From an uncultured Opitutia bacterium (GTDB taxonomy: Bacteria; Verrucomicrobiota; Verrucomicrobiia; Opitutales; UBA953), in contig CAIXQT010000313.1 in NCBI GenBank assembly GCA_903921665.1, forward strand, positions 1 through 15,189: DNA of 15,189 nt. Direction: 5' to 3'. This document shows, one piece after another, positions 9,881-15,189 of this stretch. A model generated the notes under the pieces. It was not told where the DNA came from. It did not search any database and saw only the letters and a list, made by a program, of their open reading frames with translations. The stretch's first letter is position 1. Every line of letters begins with the position of its first letter. A program made the position numbers and the translations under genes.

Positions 9881-10885
9881 ATGCCCACCCTCCGACTCCT
9901 CGCCCTCCTCACCGTGTGTTCCCTCTCCCAAGCCGCCGAAGTGAAATATGACTTCGCCCCCAACTTCCTCGGCACGCCTCCCGGCAAGGCCCAGATCGGC
10001 AACGGCCACGGTGAGATCGCCGTCGACTCCGCCGGCCTGATCTACGTCAGCGTCCAGGAGAAGGACGCCGGCATCCAGGTCTACGGCAAGGACGGCAAGT
10101 ACGTGAAGACCCTCGCGCTCCCGAACTCGCTCCACGGCTTCGTCATCCGCAAGTCCGCCGAAGGCGAATTCCTCTACGGCGCGGTGCTCAACGAACAGCG
10201 CCTCATCAAGGCCAAGCTCGACGGCACGGTGGTCATGGAGATCAAGCCCGACGCCTTCCCCTCCGACAAGGGCAAGGCCAAGGACAAGAACGGCAAGGCC
10301 GTGAACGCCCTCAAACTCACCAACTGCGACGTCGCCGCGAACGGCGACATCTTCCTCGTCGATGGCTACGGCAAGAGCTGGGTCTTCGTCTTCGACAAGG
10401 ACGGCAAGTTCAAGTCGGTCTTCGGCGGCCCCACCCAGATCGTCGACGGCAAGGGCTTCGCCAACACCCACAAGATCTTCGTCGATAACCGCTTCTCCCC
10501 CGCCCGCCTGCTCTGCCTCGACCGTGGCAACAACCGCATGTTCCACGTCGACCTCGACGGCTCCAACCCGCAGATGATCGCCAACAAGGGCCTGCGCAAC
10601 CCCTCCTCCGCCTCCTTCCACGGCGAGCTGATGTGCGTCGCCGAGATCGCCGGCCGCGTCTCGGTCTGGAACAAGGAAGGCAAGATGCTGGCCGAACTCG
10701 GCTCCAACGAGAACACCGGCGCCAACGGCACCAAGAAGGAGACCAACACCCCGGGCGTGAAGCCGGCCGACTGGCGCGAAGGCGTCGTGACCTCGCCCCA
10801 CGGCATCACCTTCGACAACGACGGCAACATCCTCGAGACCGAGTGGAACCAGTTCGGTCGCGTGCTGCGCTGGAATCGCAAGTGA
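9881..10885 (+). CDS. Exported NHL-like beta-propeller protein
   Basis: The start is ATG 9881, giving 334 residues with a Sec signal peptide (MPTLRLLALLTVCSLSQA). The upstream in-frame extension to 9590 lies antisense to the DUF1080 gene and is rejected. The body repeats a blade pattern of NHL or 6-bladed propellers: GEIAVDSAGLIYVSV (44-58), IQVYGKDGKYVKTL (65-78), CDVAANGDIFLVD (149-161), VFVFDKDGKFKSVFG (168-182), LLCLDRGNNRMFHVDLDG (210-227), SVWNKEGKMLAELG (261-274) and HGITFDNDGNILETE (307-321). There are no obvious catalytic residues; ligand binding or a lyase-like role is possible but unsupported. Its leader is an unusual (CCCCTA)-type C-run tract ending directly at the ATG. The stop codon overlaps the GTG start of the next gene (GTGA), so the two are probably translationally coupled. 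Confidence 0.88.
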   Translation: MPTLRLLALLTVCSLSQAAEVKYDFAPNFLGTPPGKAQIGNGHGEIAVDSAGLIYVSVQEKDAGIQVYGKDGKYVKTLALPNSLHGFVIRKSAEGEFLYGAVLNEQRLIKAKLDGTVVMEIKPDAFPSDKGKAKDKNGKAVNALKLTNCDVAANGDIFLVDGYGKSWVFVFDKDGKFKSVFGGPTQIVDGKGFANTHKIFVDNRFSPARLLCLDRGNNRMFHVDLDGSNPQMIANKGLRNPSSASFHGELMCVAEIAGRVSVWNKEGKMLAELGSNENTGANGTKKETNTPGVKPADWREGVVTSPHGITFDNDGNILETEWNQFGRVLRWNRK

Positions 10886-11532
10886 TCCGCGCGCTGCGCC
10901 ACTTTGCCGTGACTTGGGGAGCCCTCGTGCTCCCCTTGTTCGTCTGCGCGCATAACGGCGAATTCCTGCTCGCGAAGCTCACGCTCCGCCCCGACGGCTC
11001 CTGCGTCCTGCGCCTGACCGTCGACACGGAAGCCAACTTCAACCTGCAGAACCGGGCGCAACTCACCCAGGCCGCCGACGGGCTCTTCCTCGTCTCTGCC
11101 GGCAAGGAGACGGCGTCGCTCGGCAAGGTCGCCGGCGAGCCTTCCTTCTTCTCGGAGACGAAACTGGATCCGGCCGCCCCGCTCGGCCACACGCCGGAAG
11201 AGATGGTGAAAGCCTACAAGCTTGAGGTCGTCGAGTGGACCTGGACGCCTGCGTCGCCGAAGTTCCTGCTCCGCCTCCCCGAGATGAGCCCGCACACGGT
11301 CGTGCTGTGGCTCAACGACGAGACGAAGCCCGTCGCCAAGCCTCGCTGGGTGATGATGATCGCGGAGGACGAATCGCCGCTGATCACCGCGGCCACGCCG
11401 CTACCCGACGACCTGAAGCTCAGGATGCTGATCCTCTGCGGCGGGGTGATGATCTGCCTGGCGACCCTCTTCACCGGCATCGGTCTTTATATCAGGAAGC
11501 GCCGCCGGGATAGCCGACGCGCGCAGGCCTAA
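10882..11532 (+). CDS. Orphan single-pass membrane protein, signal peptide plus C-terminal TM helix
   Basis: I do not recognise a family. The GTG at 10882 overlaps the stop of the preceding propeller gene (GTGA) and gives 216 residues starting MIRALRHFAVTWGALVLPLF, a good signal peptide. A soluble beta-rich region of about 155 residues follows. A hydrophobic helix lies at ~182-204 (MLILCGGVMICLATLFTGIG), followed by a basic tail (RKRRRDSRR). This predicts a type I membrane protein with its domain outside the cytoplasm and a short cytoplasmic tail. Two cysteines lie at or near the membrane helix and one at 41. Tight coupling suggests it anchors or assists the NHL-like propeller. The TAA stop overlaps the stop of the convergent hydrolase gene. 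The start is chosen by the overlap and the signal peptide; the frame extends upstream only as a shadow of the propeller gene. Confidence 0.82.
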   Translation: MIRALRHFAVTWGALVLPLFVCAHNGEFLLAKLTLRPDGSCVLRLTVDTEANFNLQNRAQLTQAADGLFLVSAGKETASLGKVAGEPSFFSETKLDPAAPLGHTPEEMVKAYKLEVVEWTWTPASPKFLLRLPEMSPHTVVLWLNDETKPVAKPRWVMMIAEDESPLITAATPLPDDLKLRMLILCGGVMICLATLFTGIGLYIRKRRRDSRRAQA

Positions 11533-12302
11533 GCCAGCGCCGCCTCGACGAAGCCAGCCCGCGCTTCGAAGTGCGGATTATGCCCGCTTTCAGGGAGCGT
11601 AATGATGTCCGCCTGCGGAAAATGCGCCCGGATCGTCGCGGCGTCTTCGTCGCGGATGTAATGGGATTTCCCACCGCGCAGGAAACGCGTCGGACCATGC
11701 CAGGCTTCCCCGGCGGCCAGCGGATTTCCAAGGATTCCGGGAAGCGCGTTCGTGAGGGCCTCGCGGTTCACGGTCCAGCGCCAGCGGCCTTCGGCATCTT
11801 GTCCCAGATTGGTGAGGATGAACTGACGCATGCCCCATTCAGGCACCTGCGCGGCGAGCTTCTCCTCGGCGTCCTTGCGCGACTTAACGGCGGAAAGGTC
11901 GAGGGCGTTCATGGCGGCGAACTCGACGCGTACGCGATCGGAATAGGCGCGCGGGGCGATGTCCACGACGGTGAGGCGCGCGACGAGGTCGGGCCGGTCC
12001 AGCACGAGGCGCATCGCGGCCTTGCCGCCCATGCTATGGCCGACGAGGTGCACGGGGCCGAGCGCTAGGCCGTCCAACATCGCGCTGACGTCCCGGGCCA
12101 AGGCAACATAGGAACAATCATCCGCCCAAGGCGAAGAGCCATGGTTGCGCAGATCCGGGGCCAGGACGCGGTGGCCGCGTTCGGCGAGCGCCACGCCGGC
12201 GGACTGCCAGTTGCGCGACGAACCCAGTAGCCCATGCAACACCACGAGCGGCGCGCCGGCGCCGCCGAGTTCGCGGACGATCAATGGAAGCGGCGTAGGC
12301 AC
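11529..12302 (-). CDS. Alpha/beta hydrolase, YbfF-type esterase
   Basis: The protein is closely similar in layout to E. coli YbfF, a short-chain acyl esterase. From GTG 12302 it is 257 residues: oxyanion HG motif LHGLLGSSRNW (22-32), APDLRNHGSSP (48-58), nucleophile elbow GHSMGGKAAM (88-97) with Ser90, VVDIAP with Asp114, RGGKSHYI with Ser213, and ESGHNPHFE with His241. These match the Ser-Asp-Ser-His positions of YbfF. There is no signal peptide, so it is probably cytoplasmic. The frame is open to ATG 12368 (279 aa), but the extra 22 residues (MFKPRRENGW...) look non-coding and would leave only 26 nt to the divergent propeller gene, so the GTG is preferred; the choice remains uncertain. Its stop overlaps the convergent membrane-protein gene's stop. 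Confidence 0.88.
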   Translation of the reverse strand: MPTPLPLIVRELGGAGAPLVVLHGLLGSSRNWQSAGVALAERGHRVLAPDLRNHGSSPWADDCSYVALARDVSAMLDGLALGPVHLVGHSMGGKAAMRLVLDRPDLVARLTVVDIAPRAYSDRVRVEFAAMNALDLSAVKSRKDAEEKLAAQVPEWGMRQFILTNLGQDAEGRWRWTVNREALTNALPGILGNPLAAGEAWHGPTRFLRGGKSHYIRDEDAATIRAHFPQADIITLPESGHNPHFEARAGFVEAALA

Positions 12303-12394
12303 GGGAAGAAGCCAAAGTGGAGGCGAGGAGCCCGAGGTCCAACCATTTTCCCGCCGAGGCTTGAACATCGGCGGACGGAAACTAAGAACGACGC

Positions 12395-13447
12395 ATGCTC
12401 TCCCGCCTGCTCCCCCTGCTCGCCTGCGCCGCCTCGGCGTTCGCCGGCATCGAAGTCGTCAAAGTCCCCGGCACCGAAGACCTGCACGAGCCCTTCAGCA
12501 TCGCCTTCGACGCGAAGGGCGACGCCTACGGCGTCGAGTTCCAGCCCGCCAACCGCGTCTTCAAATGGCACGGCGGCAAGATCGAGTACGTCTCGGGCGT
12601 GAAATGGAACAGCATGGGCAAGGCCCCGAAGCTCCCCGCGCCCGCCAAGCTGCTCGACCTCTCGCCCGCCGTCTACAACGGCATGCACGACATCGCCATC
12701 GCCCCGGATGGCGCCATCTACCTCGCCGACAGCTTCCAGCACCGTATCGTCCGCCTCGATCCGAAGACGCACGTCGCGACGCTCTTCGCCGGCACGGGCA
12801 AGGCCGGCTTCGGCGGCGACGGCGGGCCCGCCGAGCAGGCGCAGTTCAACATCACGATGTGCGGCACGCTCAGCCCGGACGGCGCGTTCATGACCATCGC
12901 CGACATCGGCAATCATCGCGTGCGCCGTATCGACCTCAAGACCCGCGTGGTCACGACCCTCGCCGGTAACGGCAAGCGCGGACTCCCGAAGGACGGCGAC
13001 GACGCGCTCAACTCCCCGATGGGCGACGTGCGCGCGACCTGCGTCGCGAAGGACGGCACGGTCTACGCGCTGCTTCGCGGCGGCAACGCGCTCGTGGCGA
13101 TCAAGGACGGCAAACTCAACGTGGTCGTGAACAAGGCCGGCAAGGCCGGTCCCGCCACCGACGGCCCGGCGGCCGACGCCACGATGCGCGGCCCGAAATA
13201 CGTGACGATGGACGCCAAGGGCAACGTGCTCATCCTCGACACGGAGAACCATTGCCTGCGCCTCTTCGACCCGGTCAACCAGACCATCCGCACGATCGTC
13301 GGTAACGGCAAGAAGGGCTCCGCGGTCGGCGCCGATTGGGCCGGCACGCAGCTCAATCGCCCACACGGCGCCCGCATCGGAGCCGACGGTCGTCTCTTCG
13401 TGACCGATACGGAAAACAACCGAATCCTCATCGGTCCGGCCCCTTAA
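12395..13447 (+). CDS. Exported NHL-repeat beta-propeller protein
   Basis: The protein has 350 residues and starts at ATG 12395 with a Sec signal peptide (MLSRLLPLLACAASAFA). NHL-type repeats are clear: MHDIAIAPDGAIYLADSFQH (97-116), HRIVRLDPKTHVATLFAGTG (116-135), FMTIADIGNHRVRRIDL (165-181), TLAGNGKRG (188-196), KYVTMDAKGNVLILDTENHC (268-287) and PHGARIGADGRLFVTDTENN (323-342). The recurring phrases 'T-AG-GK-G' and 'D--NHR-R' are typical of NHL blades. It is probably a secreted or periplasmic ligand- or protein-binding propeller; no catalytic motif is evident. It is divergent from the esterase gene and followed immediately by a bipartite terminator, so it is probably a single-gene transcript. 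It shares family type with the propeller at 9881, but the two sequences differ enough that I do not call them recent duplicates. Confidence 0.9.
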   Translation: MLSRLLPLLACAASAFAGIEVVKVPGTEDLHEPFSIAFDAKGDAYGVEFQPANRVFKWHGGKIEYVSGVKWNSMGKAPKLPAPAKLLDLSPAVYNGMHDIAIAPDGAIYLADSFQHRIVRLDPKTHVATLFAGTGKAGFGGDGGPAEQAQFNITMCGTLSPDGAFMTIADIGNHRVRRIDLKTRVVTTLAGNGKRGLPKDGDDALNSPMGDVRATCVAKDGTVYALLRGGNALVAIKDGKLNVVVNKAGKAGPATDGPAADATMRGPKYVTMDAKGNVLILDTENHCLRLFDPVNQTIRTIVGNGKKGSAVGADWAGTQLNRPHGARIGADGRLFVTDTENNRILIGPAP

Positions 13448-13476
13448 GCGGGCTTAGGCCCGCCAGCGGGGTTTTT
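13440..13476 (+). terminator. Bipartite intrinsic terminator after the NHL propeller gene
   Basis: The inner stem GCGGGC/GCCCGC (13448-13453, 13458-13463) closes a TTAG loop. An outer CCCC/GGGG pair (13440-13443, 13468-13471) encloses it across short internal loops. A five-T run (13472-13476) follows. The hairpin starts at the stop codon of the propeller gene (13445-13447) and separates it from dapA. Confidence 0.75.
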
Positions 13477-13529
13477 GGGTTTGTCTCTTTCGGCAGGGGG
13501 CGGTTGGTTCAGGGGTCTCCTCCAGCCCA

Positions 13530-14462
13530 ATGTCCTCGACCGGTTCCAACTCCTCTCGCCGTCCCTTCGGCCCCCGCGCTTTCGTGGGAGCCCATACGGC
13601 CTTGGTCACCCCCTTCCTCGACGGAGCGGTGGCCTGGGATGACCTGAAGAAGCTGGTCGAATTCCAGATCCAAGCCGGCATCGACGGCCTGGTCGCCGTC
13701 GGCACCACCGGCGAGTCCCCCACCCTCGACTACGACGAGCACATCGACGTCATCCGCAAGACGGTCGAGTTCGCCGCCGGCCGCGTCCCGGTCATGGCCG
13801 GCACGGGCTCCAACGCCACGACCGAAGCGCTCGACCTCACGAAGCGCGCCGACGAAGCCGGCGCCGACGCGTTCCTGCTCGTCGCCCCGTATTACAACAA
13901 GCCCAGCCAGGAAGGCCTTTTCCGCCACTTCGCCCTGCTCGCCGAGTCGACCGCGAAGCCGATCATCCTTTATTCCATCCCGGGCCGTTGCGGCATCGAG
14001 ATCACCGTCGAGACCACCCTGCGCCTGCGCAAGAAGTACCCGAACATCATCGGCATCAAGGAAGCCGGCGGCCAGGTCGAGAAGGCCGCGCGCCTCGTGC
14101 GCGAGTCCGATCCGGAGTTCATCGTCCTCAGCGGCGACGACTCCCTGACCCTGCCGTTCGCCGAAGTCGGCGGCCAAGGCATCATCTCGGTCGCTTCGAA
14201 CCTCATCCCCGGCCCGGTGGCCAAGCTCGCCAAGCTCGCGCGCACGAAGCAGTTCGCCGAAGCCAAGGTGCTGCACGATAAGCTCGCCGAAATCTTCAAG
14301 ACCCTCTTCGTCGAACCGAATCCGGTGCCCGTGAAGCATTGCATGATGCGCGACGGCATCATCCGTTCGGACGAAGTCCGCCTGCCCCTCTGCGAGATGT
14401 CCGAGGCCAACCGCCTCCTCGTCGAGAAGGTCGCCGACGCCACCCTCGCCTCTCTCCGATGA
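13530..14462 (+). CDS. dapA: 4-hydroxy-tetrahydrodipicolinate synthase
   Basis: DapA condenses pyruvate with aspartate semialdehyde, the first committed step of the diaminopimelate/lysine pathway, in the cytoplasm. The 310-residue product carries the signature residues, mapped onto E. coli DapA: Thr59-Thr60 in VGTTGES (E. coli T44-T45), Tyr122 in PYYNKPSQEG (Y107), Tyr148 in IILYSIPGRCG (Y133), Arg153 (R138) and the Schiff-base Lys177 in IIGIKEA (K161). SGDD (201-204) and LFVEPNPVPVK near the C-terminus are also family hallmarks. It is about 18 residues longer than E. coli DapA, because of a Ser/Arg-rich N-terminal extension before the barrel (AFVGAHTALVTPF). It overlaps dapB by ATGA, so the two form a translationally coupled operon. 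It lies 82 nt after the upstream gene, behind a terminator. I see no lysine riboswitch in that gap. Confidence 0.97.
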   Translation: MSSTGSNSSRRPFGPRAFVGAHTALVTPFLDGAVAWDDLKKLVEFQIQAGIDGLVAVGTTGESPTLDYDEHIDVIRKTVEFAAGRVPVMAGTGSNATTEALDLTKRADEAGADAFLLVAPYYNKPSQEGLFRHFALLAESTAKPIILYSIPGRCGIEITVETTLRLRKKYPNIIGIKEAGGQVEKAARLVRESDPEFIVLSGDDSLTLPFAEVGGQGIISVASNLIPGPVAKLAKLARTKQFAEAKVLHDKLAEIFKTLFVEPNPVPVKHCMMRDGIIRSDEVRLPLCEMSEANRLLVEKVADATLASLR

Positions 14463-15189
14463 GCCAGCCTATCCGCATCCTCCTCAACGGCGCCAAGGGC
14501 CGCATGGGCCTCGCCATCGCCAACGTAGCGGTCTCCGAGAAGGCCGTCATCGCCGCCGGCGTCGACCAGGGCGATGATATCGCCGCGCATATCGGCTCGG
14601 CCGACGTGGTCATCGACTTCTCGTTCCACTCCGCGACCCTCGCCGTCGCGCAGCTCTGCGCCCGGCACAAGAAGCCGCTCGTGATCGGCACCACCGGCCA
14701 CACGGCCGAAGAGAAGGCCGCTATCACCGCCGCTATCCAGGGCCTCCCGGTCGTCTGGGCCGGCAACTACTCCGTGGGCGTCACGCTCCTCAACGCGCTC
14801 GTCCGCCAAGCCGCACGCTCGCTCGCCGACGCCGGCCGCTGGGACGTCGAAGTACTCGAGATGCACCACCGCCTCAAGAAGGACGCGCCCTCCGGCACCG
14901 CCGAGACGCTCCTCAAGATCCTCCTCGAAGAGCGCAAGCTCGCCAAGGAAGCCCTCAAGCACGGCCGCGACGGACTCGTCGGCGAACGCCCGCTCGATGA
15001 GATCGGCGTGCACGCCATCCGCGGCGGCGACGTCGTGGGCGATCACACCGTCCTCTTCGCCGCCGAAGGCGAACGTCTCGAACTCACGCACAAGGCCTCC
15101 AACCGCGAAATCTTCGCGCGTGGCGCCGTCCGCGCCGCCCGCTGGCTGAAGAGCCAGCCCGCCGGCCTGTACGGCATGGAAGATGTGCT
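14459..15189 (+). CDS. dapB: 4-hydroxy-tetrahydrodipicolinate reductase (last residues beyond window)
   Basis: DapB performs the NAD(P)H-dependent step after DapA in diaminopimelate synthesis. The frame from ATG 14459 is open to the right edge (243 codons). It contains the nucleotide-binding loop GAKGRMG (11-17), VIDFSFHSAT (51-60), VIGTTGHT (75-82), GNYSVGV (102-108), the catalytic block EMHHRLKKDAPSGT (134-147) with His136 and Lys140 at the E. coli H159/K163 positions, and ELTHKASNREIFARGA (208-223). The end (GLYGMEDV) matches the family C-terminus, so only a few codons are missing. The N-terminal domain is roughly 25 residues shorter than in E. coli between the GRMG loop and GTTG, as in compact DapBs. 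The start overlaps the dapA stop (ATGA), which implies coupled translation. Confidence 0.96.
   Translation, partial: MSQPIRILLNGAKGRMGLAIANVAVSEKAVIAAGVDQGDDIAAHIGSADVVIDFSFHSATLAVAQLCARHKKPLVIGTTGHTAEEKAAITAAIQGLPVVWAGNYSVGVTLLNALVRQAARSLADAGRWDVEVLEMHHRLKKDAPSGTAETLLKILLEERKLAKEALKHGRDGLVGERPLDEIGVHAIRGGDVVGDHTVLFAAEGERLELTHKASNREIFARGAVRAARWLKSQPAGLYGMEDV

Noticed and set aside
9826..9951. Possible 41-codon leader peptide (MPKSICHL...) with AGGAG upstream at 9805-9809
   Set aside because: The spacing from AGGAG to the ATG is about 16 nt, the peptide is mainly translated C-run repeat (Pro/Leu/His), and it overlaps the signal peptide of the propeller in another frame. There is not enough support to call it.
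13464..13529. Lysine riboswitch or other structured leader before dapA
   Set aside because: The space between the terminator and the dapA start is under 60 nt, too short for a lysine riboswitch, and no conserved element is recognisable.

Overview
This 15.2-kb window is gene-dense and GC-rich. It most likely comes from the chromosome of a Verrucomicrobiota bacterium, with Planctomycetota as the alternative. The evidence is the gene families: DUF1501, DUF1549/DUF1553 with planctomycete-type cytochrome domains, PPC-domain proteins, a DUF1080 glycoside-processing protein and exported NHL/WD40 propellers. Almost all of these carry Sec or Tat export signals. I see no mobile element, CRISPR array, tRNA or rRNA. 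None of the eleven genes has a recognisable Shine-Dalgarno sequence.

Layout. (1) A minus-strand operon runs from 8006 to the left edge: a Tat-exported DUF1501 protein, a PPC/Ig-like surface protein, a three-heme PSCyt1-DUF1549-DUF1553 protein, and a monoheme cytochrome fused to a WD40 propeller that is cut by the window edge. The gaps are 70, 10 and 13 nt. (2) An AT-rich island at 8007-8147 lies upstream and probably holds its promoter. (3) An exported calcineurin-like phosphoesterase follows on the minus strand, then a strong intrinsic terminator, then a DUF1080 gene. (4) The DUF1080 gene is divergent from an exported NHL-like propeller gene on the plus strand. The roughly 110-nt gap between them carries mirrored G-rich and C-rich tracts, so both start codons follow a C-run leader. 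The propeller gene is translationally coupled to an orphan single-pass membrane protein. (5) A YbfF-type alpha/beta hydrolase on the minus strand converges on this pair, with overlapping stop codons. (6) A second exported NHL propeller gene on the plus strand ends in a terminator. (7) The lysine/diaminopimelate genes dapA and dapB (ATGA overlap) close the window; dapB is cut by the right edge.

The left half looks like a cell-surface or periplasmic module combining c-type cytochromes, beta-propellers and a sulfatase-fold-like DUF1501 protein. Such cassettes are abundant in the Planctomycetota-Verrucomicrobiota group, but their biochemical role is not established. The DUF1080 protein suggests saccharide processing nearby. 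The dap genes are ordinary housekeeping. The most unusual structure I can see is the mirrored C-run/G-run divergent leader at 9775-9880. The rest is a well-populated but poorly understood set of families.
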